The notes beneath the pieces were generated by a model, which saw nothing but the letters and a program-made list of their open reading frames with translations, had not been told where the DNA came from and searched no databases. Shown piece by piece: positions 26,927-35,415 of a stretch of DNA of 64,000 bases (positions within the stretch are counted from its first letter, which is position 1; each line of letters starts with the position of its first letter). The DNA is from JAAYCI01 sp964370045 (lineage in GTDB: Bacteria; Bacillota; Clostridia; Oscillospirales; Ruminococcaceae). The DNA lies in NCBI GenBank assembly GCA_964370045.1, contig CAYJGZ010000008.1, forward strand, positions 41,293-105,292, in the 5' to 3' direction. A program made the translations under genes and the position numbers.

Positions 26927-28063
26927 ATGCAAACAGTACAGCAGGGGCTAATAAAGAAAAAACGCCTTGAAATGAGCGAACGTGCGCAAAAGCTTATTAA
27001 CGAAAATATCTATATAGATAACCACAACCATATGATGTTTGAGTTTATGTTGCTTTTGGCCTACGGTGAAGTGAATATTTTTGACAGGTTCTTTGCGGAT
27101 GAGCTGCGTCGTGGCGGCATAGATATGATTTGCACCAGTGTTGGAATGGATTCCCCTTGTGTGTGCAACATGACGGATTATCTTGAGTTTGGCTCCTTTG
27201 AGCAGATTCAGGCGCTCAAGCAGGACTTAAAGCTCAGCAAGCACGGCCGCCTTGTGACGAGCTATCAGGATATAGTGGACTGTTACAACGACGGGAAAAT
27301 TGCTATAATGATGGCAACCGAGGGCACACGTGCGCTGGAAGGACGCCCGGGCGAGGAAAGCCTTGTAATGCTTCAGACGTTTGTGGATTTGGGCGTGCGG
27401 ATGTTCTGCCTTAGCGGCTCGGCGCGCACCCAGTTTGTGGACGGCGTGGGCGAGATGATTGCAAACGCAGGCATCACCACCTATGGGCAAAAAATCATTC
27501 GAGAGATGAACCGCCTTGGTTGTGTTATTGACCTTAGCCACATCCCGCAAAAGCCATACCTTGCGTGCATTGAGGCCTCTGAAAAGCCGGTAATATCCTC
27601 CCATGTGGGTGTGCAGGCTGTATCGCCAAACGACTGCAACCTGGACGACGAACAGATAAAAGCCATAGGTAAAAATGGCGGGCTCATAGGCATAGAGATG
27701 GTGAAAACCGACATAAAGGTGGGCACACAGGAGACGGGCGAGGTGGTAACATGGGACTATGCCATGAAGCACATTGACCACATCGCAAACCTAATCGGGC
27801 CTGAGCACGTTTGCATTGGGCTTGATTTTGATAACTACCCCCATATTCACAACGTACACAGGGCAATGTGCCCCTTCCCCGGCAGCATTGAGGGATTTTA
27901 CACAGGCATCATAACGGGCGACCACATGCTGAACGACCCCAACAAGCTGGATGAAGCGTACATTTTGGCGGAGTACTTTGTGAAGCACGGCTACAGCGAT
28001 ACCGAGATAATAAACATACTGGGCGGCAATCTCATGCGTTTTTACCGCACGGTGTTGGATTAG
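26927..28063 (+). CDS. Peptidase M19 (membrane dipeptidase-like) protein, metal site mostly intact
   Basis: A 378-residue cytoplasmic member of the renal dipeptidase family, TIM-barrel metallohydrolases that cleave dipeptides and related amides. Against the family's metal ligands (H and D of DGHND, E, H, H, and a catalytic D) I read H33 and H35 in DNHNH (His in place of Asp), E132 in MATEG, H205 in IDLSH, H226 in ISSHVG and D300 in GLDFD. It is therefore probably an active hydrolase, though the Asp-to-His change could alter metal or substrate choice. No signal peptide. A second, more diverged M19 gene follows after 20 bases. Confidence 0.88.
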   Translation: MQTVQQGLIKKKRLEMSERAQKLINENIYIDNHNHMMFEFMLLLAYGEVNIFDRFFADELRRGGIDMICTSVGMDSPCVCNMTDYLEFGSFEQIQALKQDLKLSKHGRLVTSYQDIVDCYNDGKIAIMMATEGTRALEGRPGEESLVMLQTFVDLGVRMFCLSGSARTQFVDGVGEMIANAGITTYGQKIIREMNRLGCVIDLSHIPQKPYLACIEASEKPVISSHVGVQAVSPNDCNLDDEQIKAIGKNGGLIGIEMVKTDIKVGTQETGEVVTWDYAMKHIDHIANLIGPEHVCIGLDFDNYPHIHNVHRAMCPFPGSIEGFYTGIITGDHMLNDPNKLDEAYILAEYFVKHGYSDTEIINILGGNLMRFYRTVLD

Positions 28064-28083
28064 GAATAGGGGGGATATAAACA

Positions 28084-29238
28084 ATGGCTGAAAATAAAAA
28101 GTATGCGGCATTTTGTGATGCTCACCATGAGATTATGGAGGATTACATCATAAAATTCTTTGAGAACGAGCAGGACATTTTGGCCGGAAAGTTCTCCGCT
28201 TTTGATGCGTGGTACAAGCCGATTTTTGAAAAGTCGGGTGTAAATATGCTGAATTTGGTGGTAGGAAACGAGCACACTACCACAGTGATGTACAGCAATA
28301 CAGACAGGTATTTTCTGTGGGACACACTGAAAAAAATGGATATGCTGCACACTGAGCTTGAGCACGGGTGTGACAGCTTTAGAATTGTAATGCACCCAAG
28401 CGACATAGATGAGTGCATTAAGGAGGGTAAGATTGCGATACTGTGCACGCTGAACGGCGGCATAGCCTTGCAGGGAAAGCAGTGTTACAGCACGCTTTCC
28501 AGCCTGCGCTCACTCTTTAGAATGGGGCTTCGTGGTGTACAGCTTACCACAAATGGGAGAAACCGCTTAGCCGATGGCGTTGGGCAGAGCATCTCCGAGG
28601 GTAAAATAACCGGATTTGGGCGTGAGGTGATAGCCGAGTGTGACCGCCTTGGCATTGTGCTGGATACAGCACAGCTTTCGGATTACGGCTTTTACGACCT
28701 CGTCGAGCTTACCAAAAACCCTGTGATTGACTCGCACAGCTGTTGCACTGCCATCTGCGACTTTCCTCGAAACATTAGCGATGAGCGCATAAAGGCTATT
28801 GCGAAAAGCGGCGGTGTTGTAGCGCTTTCCTTCTGGGCGGCGCTGGTGAACAGCTCAAAGCAGGCTCCTGCTGTTGAAGATTTGCTGCTTCATGTGGACC
28901 ATATTATTAAGCTTGTGGGTGTAGAGCATCTTGCGCTGGGGCCTGAGTTTGGCTCGTTCCAAACGCCTGTGGACCGCTCGGTGTTGCAGGGATATGCCCA
29001 CCTTGGGCCAAACCACGAGATGGACTACCAAACACCCGCACAAAGTGAAAAGTACCCCGGCTACATCGAGGGTATTTGGTACGGCAAGCGCAAAAATGAC
29101 TTCATCGAAGGCGCTACGAACCACTGGACATTCGGCGAAATCATCCCGGCGCTGGAGAAGCACGGCCTGTCTACCGGTGACATTGAGAAAATTTTAGGAC
29201 AAAACTTCATCCGTGTGTACAAGCAGGTGCTGAAGTAA
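28084..29238 (+). CDS. Diverged M19-family protein with lost metal ligands
   Basis: A 384-residue paralogue of the preceding M19 protein. The fold can be aligned throughout, but ligands differ: H14 and E16 in DAHHE; N124 in CTLNGG where the bridging Glu should be; Q197 in LDTAQ where the first His should be; H218 in IDSHS retained; and E288 in GPEFG where the catalytic Asp should be. A normal two-metal centre is therefore unlikely. It may bind one metal, act on another substrate, or serve as a regulatory partner of the upstream enzyme. The 20-base gap with a GGGGG ribosome binding site indicates co-translation with its neighbour. Confidence 0.8.
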   Translation: MAENKKYAAFCDAHHEIMEDYIIKFFENEQDILAGKFSAFDAWYKPIFEKSGVNMLNLVVGNEHTTTVMYSNTDRYFLWDTLKKMDMLHTELEHGCDSFRIVMHPSDIDECIKEGKIAILCTLNGGIALQGKQCYSTLSSLRSLFRMGLRGVQLTTNGRNRLADGVGQSISEGKITGFGREVIAECDRLGIVLDTAQLSDYGFYDLVELTKNPVIDSHSCCTAICDFPRNISDERIKAIAKSGGVVALSFWAALVNSSKQAPAVEDLLLHVDHIIKLVGVEHLALGPEFGSFQTPVDRSVLQGYAHLGPNHEMDYQTPAQSEKYPGYIEGIWYGKRKNDFIEGATNHWTFGEIIPALEKHGLSTGDIEKILGQNFIRVYKQVLK

Positions 29239-29290
29239 AGCCACATTGTGCAATGCCATGTGTAAATAAGTAAAAAGGGTAGGGGTGTTT

Positions 29291-29316
29291 TGACAGCTGC
29301 ATCCAAGCAGCTGTCA
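29291..29316 (+). other. Hairpin between the second M19 gene and the SnoaL-like gene
   Basis: A perfect 10-bp stem (TGACAGCTGC pairing with GCAGCTGTCA, 6-base loop), extendable by AGGGGT on the left and AGCCCCT on the right. No T-run follows, so it is more likely an RNA-stability or processing structure than a terminator. Confidence 0.45.
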
Positions 29317-29364
29317 GGCAGAGCCCCTTAATTGAACACAAACAAAACTCAGAGGTGAAACAAT

Positions 29365-30396
29365 ATGGCAGACTTCAAGGGTTTTAGCGAAGAAAAAACA
29401 TTGGTGCGTAATTATTTTGCAGACATGGAAAAGTGTGAGCCAAAAGATGCAAGCGATGTTTTGGCAAAGTATGTCTCGCCCGACTATTACTGGGAGGGTG
29501 TGTACCCCTTTTTGGACAAAAAGGGAGGAGATGCGGTGGCACAGGTGTTTTGGACACCGCTAAAAACAGCGCTTTGCTATATGCAACGCAGGCAGGATGT
29601 TTTTATTGCGGGTGTTGCAAAGGATAACAAAACGTGGGTCATGAGCATGGGGCAGATGGTGGGACTGTTCAACGAAGAGTTTTTGGGTATACGCCCCACA
29701 TATAAGATGCAGCATTTGCAGTATGCCGAGTACTGTTGCGTGGAAAACGGCAAGATTACGCACACCGCAATGTTTGTGGATTTAATTGGATTTATGATGG
29801 AAGCGGGGGTGTATCCGCTTGCGCCAATGACGGGAAACTATTTTGTTTACCCGGGCCCTCGAGACCACAACGGCCTGCTATTTGAGGACGCTTCGCCCGA
29901 GGATAGCAAAAAAACGATGCAGGTAGTGGAGCAGATGATTGACGAGCTACAGGTGGTGTTTGAACAGAACATCACCAGCAAGGAGGAGACGTACAAAGTC
30001 TTAAAGCGCACATGGGCGGAGGATATGACCTGGTACGGGCCGTGCGGTGAGGGGGCGGGATATACCATCAAAGGCTATCAGCGCCAGCACCATCACCCAT
30101 TTTGCGACCACATGCCCAGCTGTGTGACAAATGAAATCCACTCCTACTTTGCGGAGGGGGCATTTGCTTGTTTCTTCACCAGTCTGCAAACAAACCCCAC
30201 TGGCGGATACTTGGGCCTACCAGGGGGCAGGAAAAACATCCACATGCGCGGCGACATAGATATTTACTATGTGAAGGATGGTAAAATTTCTGAAAACTGG
30301 TGTTTTATCGACGTTCCCTACTGGCTGAATGAGCAGGGCTTGGATATTTTTGACCGCACAAAGGGAATATATAACCCTGAAAAATCAGAGCTGTAA
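29365..30396 (+). CDS. Double NTF2/SnoaL-like domain protein
   Basis: A 343-residue protein that I read as two NTF2/SnoaL-like cone domains in tandem, about residues 10-165 and 190-330. The second contains MTWYGPCGEGAGYTIKGYQR and a histidine cluster (QHHHPFCDH), and both end in a sheet with V/EDGKI-type turns (CCVENGKITHTAMFVDLIG and YYVKDGKISENWCFIDVPYW). Such folds house cyclases, isomerases, dehydratases and binding proteins, so the activity cannot be assigned. Position after the symporter and two M19 genes suggests a step in the same pathway. AGAGGTG precedes the ATG. A bidirectional terminator follows. Confidence 0.7.
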   Translation: MADFKGFSEEKTLVRNYFADMEKCEPKDASDVLAKYVSPDYYWEGVYPFLDKKGGDAVAQVFWTPLKTALCYMQRRQDVFIAGVAKDNKTWVMSMGQMVGLFNEEFLGIRPTYKMQHLQYAEYCCVENGKITHTAMFVDLIGFMMEAGVYPLAPMTGNYFVYPGPRDHNGLLFEDASPEDSKKTMQVVEQMIDELQVVFEQNITSKEETYKVLKRTWAEDMTWYGPCGEGAGYTIKGYQRQHHHPFCDHMPSCVTNEIHSYFAEGAFACFFTSLQTNPTGGYLGLPGGRKNIHMRGDIDIYYVKDGKISENWCFIDVPYWLNEQGLDIFDRTKGIYNPEKSEL

Positions 30397-30439
30397 GGAT
30401 GTTTTGGTATTAAATAGAATATTGTTGTTTATGCAAAAC

Positions 30440-30483
30440 AAAACCGCAGTAATGCCAAACTTTTCTGGCAACGCTGCGGTTTT
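30440..30483. terminator. Bidirectional terminator between convergent genes
   Basis: Outer arms AAAACCGCAG (30440-30449) and CTGCGGTTTT (30474-30483) enclose a second TGCCA/TGGCA stem. It lies between the SnoaL-like gene (plus) and the sugar phosphomutase (minus), with T-runs on the 3' side in both directions. Confidence 0.8.
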
Positions 30484-30538
30484 GGTGTTTTTATTGCTGT
30501 CAGAATAGAAAAAAACGTGCAACTTTCACAATTAAAGT

Positions 30539-32266
30539 TTAAGAGATTAAGCTCTTTGCCCACTCGGCGTAACGCTTTAGCTTGTCCGCACCATCGGCCT
30601 TGCTTTCGCCACGGCACAGCACATACACCTTTACCTTTGGCTCAGTGCCGGAGGGGCGCACAATGATCACACTTTCATCACTCAGCTCAAAGCGCAGTAC
30701 GTTTGAATCTTTTAGCTCCATGGGCGACACATCGCCGTTTGCGCAGTTTGTTGCCTGACCGCTTAGGTAATCTTTGCGTGTAACTACCGACACATCGCTG
30801 ATTTCCTTGGGCGGGTTCGCCCTGAGATTTTCCATCAGCGCTGCCATATCCTTAAGCCCCTCAAGACCCGGCATCACTAAGTTGTGCGTTTGCTCGGCGT
30901 AGTAACCGTAGCGCTCGTACATCTCGTTCATCGCATCAAAAAGCGTCTTGCCCTGTGTGCAGTACCATGCGGCCATCTCTGCGATTAGCATGGAAGCGGT
31001 AACAGCGTCCTTGTCCCGCACAAAGTCCCCCAGCATATAGCCGTACGATTCTTCGTAGGAAAAAATCACCTTGCCCTCGCCGCTGTCCTCGAGGGCGTTT
31101 TTCTTTTCGGCCATAAACTTAAAGCCCGTAAAGGTGTCGTGGCAGACAATGCCGTTTTCCTGCGCTACCTTTCGTGCCATCTCGGTGGTAACTATGGTTT
31201 TCAGCGCTACCGCATTATTAGGAAGCCTGCCCGTACGCTTCATCGCAGCGATGAGATAGTCCAAAAGTAGCACGCCCGTTTGGTTGCCCGTGAGCACCTG
31301 AAACTCTCCCGCTGTGTCACGCACTAAAATTCCCACCCGGTCGCTGTCTGGGTCTGTGCCAATAATTAGGCTTACATCGTTGTTTTTTGCAAGCTCAACC
31401 GCAAGAGAAAAACCCTCTGGGTTTTCGGGGTTGGGCGAGGCAACGGTGGGGAAGTTGCCGTCGATAACCATCTGCTCCTCCACGCAGAGGATGTGCTTTA
31501 GCCCAAGGTGGCGCAGTGCCTGCGGAACAAGCTTGTAGCCACAGCCGTGAAATGGGGTGTACACCACTTTGAAGGTATCTGCCACAGCCTCGACGGCCGC
31601 CTTGTCATATATTTGGGTATATACCTGTTCAAGGAATTTTTTGTCCGTCTCATCGCCCAATTCCTCGATTAGCCCTTGGGACTTTGCCTGCTCGTATGGC
31701 ATGGTAAGCACATCATTAAAAATGTCAGTCTTTGCAAGCTCCGCCGCAATAAGCTCCGCCTGCGTGGGCGGAATCTGCGCACCGTCCTCCCAGTAGGCTT
31801 TGTAGCCGTTGTACTCCTTGGGGTTGTGGCTGGCGGTGATGTTGATGCCGGCGATACAGCCGTACTCACGCACCGCAAAGCTAAGCTCGGGTGTGGGGCG
31901 CAAAGAGGTGAAAATACGCACATGTATGCCATTTGCAGCGCACACTTCCGCCGCCGCGCGTGAAAATTCGGGGCTGTTCAGACGGCAGTCCATCGCTATG
32001 GCTATGCCTCGGCGTTTTGCCTCATCGCCCTCGGCGGAAATAACACTGCAAAATCCCTGTGTCGCCCAGCGTACTACGTGAATATTCATGTGGTGAAGCC
32101 CTACCGCCATAGTGCCACGAAGCCCCGCTGTACCAAATGCAAGCGGCGCAAAAAAACGAGACTCAATTTCTTTTTGGTTATTCGCAATGCCCTGTAATTC
32201 CGCACGTTCACAAGATGTTAGTGCGGTGCTGTTCAGCCATGATTGATACCTTTCCATGTAGCCCAT
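30539..32266 (-). CDS. Phosphoglucomutase/phosphomannomutase (PgcA-type)
   Basis: A 575-residue alpha-D-phosphohexomutase, interconverting hexose 1- and 6-phosphates for cell-wall and teichoic-acid precursors. The phosphoserine loop is ITASHNPKEYNGYKAYW, the metal loop DPDSDRVGI, the sugar loop FSYEESYGYM and the phosphate loop RPSGTEPKVKVY, with FGTAGLRG near the N-terminus. Length and motifs fit the long Firmicute PgcA/YhxB group rather than the 450-residue GlmM. ATG 32266 has AAGGAGG upstream; a longer frame starting at 32314 is rejected. The methionine synthase gene lies 81 bases upstream on the same strand. Confidence 0.93.
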   Translation of the reverse strand: MGYMERYQSWLNSTALTSCERAELQGIANNQKEIESRFFAPLAFGTAGLRGTMAVGLHHMNIHVVRWATQGFCSVISAEGDEAKRRGIAIAMDCRLNSPEFSRAAAEVCAANGIHVRIFTSLRPTPELSFAVREYGCIAGINITASHNPKEYNGYKAYWEDGAQIPPTQAELIAAELAKTDIFNDVLTMPYEQAKSQGLIEELGDETDKKFLEQVYTQIYDKAAVEAVADTFKVVYTPFHGCGYKLVPQALRHLGLKHILCVEEQMVIDGNFPTVASPNPENPEGFSLAVELAKNNDVSLIIGTDPDSDRVGILVRDTAGEFQVLTGNQTGVLLLDYLIAAMKRTGRLPNNAVALKTIVTTEMARKVAQENGIVCHDTFTGFKFMAEKKNALEDSGEGKVIFSYEESYGYMLGDFVRDKDAVTASMLIAEMAAWYCTQGKTLFDAMNEMYERYGYYAEQTHNLVMPGLEGLKDMAALMENLRANPPKEISDVSVVTRKDYLSGQATNCANGDVSPMELKDSNVLRFELSDESVIIVRPSGTEPKVKVYVLCRGESKADGADKLKRYAEWAKSLIS

Positions 32267-32347
32267 GAAAAAAGCCTCCTTAATAGTAATAACAATATAA
32301 TTGGTATTTTGCATAGTGATATATGTGAAAATATGTTTGTCTCAAAA

Positions 32348-34726
32348 TCAATCTGTCGAATACACTTTTTTTGCAAAATCCACCGATGCCATTGCATCTC
32401 GCACAAAGCAGTCTGCTCCTATTTCTGCGGAGTACTCCTCTGTCAATACGGCACCGCCAACCATGATTTTACAATCAGGATAAGATTTGCAAAGCAATGC
32501 AATCGTTTGCGCCATGGCGGGAAGGGTGGTGCTCATGAGGGCGGATAGCCCTACAAGTTTAGCACCGCTTTGTTGTGCGACGGTGAGGACTTCCTCGGGG
32601 GGGACGTTTTTTCCGAGGTCGATGACGTTGTATCCGTAGTTTTCCAGCATGACCTTCGCAATGTTCTTGCCGATGTCGTGTATATCACCATGCACGGTGG
32701 CTACTACAATGGTAGGTCCCTTTGTTTTTGAAGTGCCCATGGTGCGCTTGAGCTGAGAAAAAACACGCTGTGCCGCTGTTGCAGCGGCAAGTAGCTGTGG
32801 CAAAAAGATGTCCTTTGCCTCAAAATCACGCCCCACGGCATCCAGTGCGGGGATTAGCTCACTGCCCACAAGCTCAAGCCCTTTTTGGGGATTCGCGGCT
32901 AAATATTCCGAAGCAAGCCGACTGGCATCGTCCGCAAGGCCGTTTTCAATGGCATATCGCAACCCGTGAGGCTCTTGTATTTTTTTTGTGGGGGAAGCAT
33001 CGGGTCGGGAGCGTTCTGTCGCATTTTGGTTCAAATAATTCAGCGCGCCTGTATCCTTTGTGGTGAGCAAATTGCAGGCGTTGAGCATGTCCATCATGTT
33101 TGTGTCCGAAGTGTTGATGATGGGAGCGCTCAGCCCTGCGGCCAATGCCATGGCGAGAAACGCACGGTTTACCAGCGAGCGATTAGGCAGGCCATAGCTC
33201 ACATTGCTTATGCCCAGCATGGTCTTTAAGCCTAAATCATTCGTTACAAGGCTCACGGATTTTAATGTTATTTCTGCTGCATTTGGCTCTGCTCCGACAG
33301 TCATAGCGAGGCAGTCTACGAATAAATTGTGGCTGAAAATTCCGTATTTTTGTGATTCGTGCAATATTTTTCTTGCGACATCACAGCGTGACTGTGCAGT
33401 TTGAGGTATTCCGCTATCATCGAGTGTCAGCGCTACAAGGGCGGTGCCGTACAGCTTGCAAAGTGGTAAAATTTCCGCCATTTTGGCATCTTCACCGCTG
33501 GTGGAGTTTAGTATTGGCTTTCCGTTGTATATACGCAACGCCGCCGCAAGTGCCTTGGGGTTGGAGGAATCCAGCTGTAAGGGCAGACCTGTTACGGCCT
33601 GCACAGCTTTTACAGCTTTGGGAAGTAGGCATTCTTCGTCTACACCCGGCGCACCTACGTTCAATCCTAATACTTTTGCGCCCTCTTGCTCCTGCTGAAC
33701 AGCAAGCGCCTGCAAATAGGACATGTCCTGCTCGGCAAGCGCTTTTTGTAAACGTTTGCGCCCGGTGGGGTTCATGCGCTCGCCGATAGGTGTGGGAGTG
33801 TCCATCTCCACACAGTGTGTAGCGCCGCACACCAGCGTTTTTGTGAATGAAGGTCGAAATTTGCGTTTTAACGCTGAAAATTCTTGGTATAGCATTTTTA
33901 TTGTATCTGGAGTAGTGCCACAGCACCCACCAAACATGGACACACCCATCTCAACGCAGGGCAACATTGCCTTACAAAATTCTTCGTCCGACAGTGAATA
34001 TTTGCCTGTTGAGGGGTCGGGCAGGCCTGCATTTGGCTTTGCAAATACGGGAAGGTGGGTGGAATTGCACAAGCGCCGTAAAAGTGGAATTGTTTCCACC
34101 GGGCCAAGTGAGCAGTTGATACCCAAAGCAACAGGCCCAAGGCCGCTTGCAGCTGCGGCAAACGCCTCTACGGGAACACCCGAAAAAGTACGTCCATCCG
34201 CTTCAAAACTCATAGATACAAGTATGGGAAGCCCTGTGTTTTCCCGTGCGGCGAGAATGGCGGCACGCACCTCGTAAAGGTCTGTCATGGTCTCGATGAG
34301 GATGCAGTCTGCGCCTGCTTTTTCTCCAAGCACCATGAGCTGTGCGAAAATGTCATATGCCTCCTCAAATGAGAGCGCTCCCACCGGCTCGAGCAGCTCG
34401 CCAATAGGGCCGACATCCAGCGCAACAGCACAATCATTTCCTGCTGCTTTTTTTGCGCAGGTGACGGCAGAGTGTATGGCTTGCTCTAAGGAAATGCCAC
34501 TGCCTAAAAGCTTGTGCTTGTTTGCACTGAAGGTGTTTGTGCACAAAATTTGTGCACCGGCTTCTTTATATGCAGTGTGTATTTGTTGCAGTTTTTGCGG
34601 ATTATTTAGCGAAAACTCCACAGGTGATTGTCCGGCCTGCAGTCCCTCGCGTTGTAGCATAGTGCCGAGCGCACCATCTAAAAATATGAAATTTTCGCTG
34701 TCCAATACAGGAAAAGACATAGCCAT
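32348..34726 (-). CDS. Cobalamin-dependent methionine synthase, short form without reactivation domain
   Basis: A 792-residue protein with three MetH modules. The homocysteine-binding barrel has its zinc cysteines in GINCSLGP and FGGCCGTTPD. The pterin (methyl-THF)-binding domain starts at GERMNPTGRKRLQKALAEQD. The B12 domain has the lower-ligand motif DIHDIG in VATVHGDIHDIGKNIAKVML. The C-terminal SAM-dependent reactivation domain of the 1200-residue enzyme is missing, as in many anaerobes, which need a separate reactivation protein; none is visible here. The start ATG 34726 follows AAAGGGTGA. I found no SAM or cobalamin riboswitch in the short leader. Confidence 0.9.
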   Translation of the reverse strand: MAMSFPVLDSENFIFLDGALGTMLQREGLQAGQSPVEFSLNNPQKLQQIHTAYKEAGAQILCTNTFSANKHKLLGSGISLEQAIHSAVTCAKKAAGNDCAVALDVGPIGELLEPVGALSFEEAYDIFAQLMVLGEKAGADCILIETMTDLYEVRAAILAARENTGLPILVSMSFEADGRTFSGVPVEAFAAAASGLGPVALGINCSLGPVETIPLLRRLCNSTHLPVFAKPNAGLPDPSTGKYSLSDEEFCKAMLPCVEMGVSMFGGCCGTTPDTIKMLYQEFSALKRKFRPSFTKTLVCGATHCVEMDTPTPIGERMNPTGRKRLQKALAEQDMSYLQALAVQQEQEGAKVLGLNVGAPGVDEECLLPKAVKAVQAVTGLPLQLDSSNPKALAAALRIYNGKPILNSTSGEDAKMAEILPLCKLYGTALVALTLDDSGIPQTAQSRCDVARKILHESQKYGIFSHNLFVDCLAMTVGAEPNAAEITLKSVSLVTNDLGLKTMLGISNVSYGLPNRSLVNRAFLAMALAAGLSAPIINTSDTNMMDMLNACNLLTTKDTGALNYLNQNATERSRPDASPTKKIQEPHGLRYAIENGLADDASRLASEYLAANPQKGLELVGSELIPALDAVGRDFEAKDIFLPQLLAAATAAQRVFSQLKRTMGTSKTKGPTIVVATVHGDIHDIGKNIAKVMLENYGYNVIDLGKNVPPEEVLTVAQQSGAKLVGLSALMSTTLPAMAQTIALLCKSYPDCKIMVGGAVLTEEYSAEIGADCFVRDAMASVDFAKKVYSTD

Positions 34727-34778
34727 TCACCCTTTCATGCTTAGGCTTAGCGGAACACAACTAAGCAGGAATAACAAA

Positions 34779-34903
34779 TTAGTAGGTAGTGAAAAATTCG
34801 GTATTAGAGCTTCAAAAATAAAAAAATACACAAAATAGAACAAAATAAGTAAAGAAATTATAGTAAATACCGAATATACAGTAAGGGTATATGCTACCTA
34901 ATG
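34779..34903. repeat. Nested inverted repeats in a divergent intergenic region
   Basis: Inner arms ATTCGGTATT (34796-34805) and AATACCGAAT (34866-34875) are perfect complements, and outer arms around GGTAG (34786-34790) and CTACC (about 34895-34899) lie outside them in the same order. They sit in the gap between the methionine synthase gene and the small plus-strand gene. This could be a pair of operator half-sites for divergent promoters or a long cruciform. Confidence 0.5.
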
Positions 34904-34934
34904 TTTGAGACAGTAACATAAGGGGGTGCACGCT

Positions 34935-35192
34935 GTGGAGTTTAACGTATATGCTACGCCGAGGATAACTTTTGGAACGAAAAGCCATTCTCAAACACAA
35001 ACACAACAGAAAAAGCAGGAATCACAAAATTTTTCAGAGCTTTTGGGCAAAACACCGACGGAAAAAACTGTACAGCGTCAGGATGGTTTTGTTAAAAAAA
35101 GCATGGACATTACATCTAACCCCGTGCAGGAAATGGATAGTTTGTTTTTGCAGATAATGGCTGTGAATAAAGCAGTTATGAAAATGTTATAG
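34935..35192 (+). CDS. Small protein of unknown function, 85 residues
   Basis: I do not recognise it. GTG 34935 is preceded by AAGGGGG at good spacing; GTG 34926 is an alternative. The sequence is hydrophilic, with a Gln/Thr/Ser-rich middle (HSQTQTQQKKQESQNF), no signal peptide and no membrane segment, and ends with a possible amphipathic helix (EMDSLFLQIMAVNKAVMKML). A terminator at 35276-35306 closes the transcript, which supports an independent expressed gene. Its divergent neighbour is methionine synthase, from which it is separated by the nested inverted repeats. Confidence 0.55.
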   Translation: MEFNVYATPRITFGTKSHSQTQTQQKKQESQNFSELLGKTPTEKTVQRQDGFVKKSMDITSNPVQEMDSLFLQIMAVNKAVMKML

Positions 35193-35275
35193 ATAGTGTG
35201 AGGCATTATTGTGTTAAAACTGCTGTATTTATGGTGGTTTCAAAGGCGCGTTGTTGAGCGTGTTTATATTTGTAT

Positions 35276-35306
35276 GACCTGCACCGTGCAAAGTGCAGGT
35301 CTTTTT
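35276..35306 (+). terminator. Rho-independent terminator after the 85-residue gene
   Basis: GACCTGCAC (35276-35284) pairs with GTGCAGGTC (35293-35301), with an 8-base loop, followed directly by TTTTT. Confidence 0.85.
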
Positions 35307-35415
35307 GCTTGCGCACAAAAAGGTGCATGGTGTTTCTTTCCATTCGGCTACGCACATGGTATACTTTGTGATACAAGACAGTGTTTTACATCACCGAGTA
35401 CTTTGGAGGTTTTGC

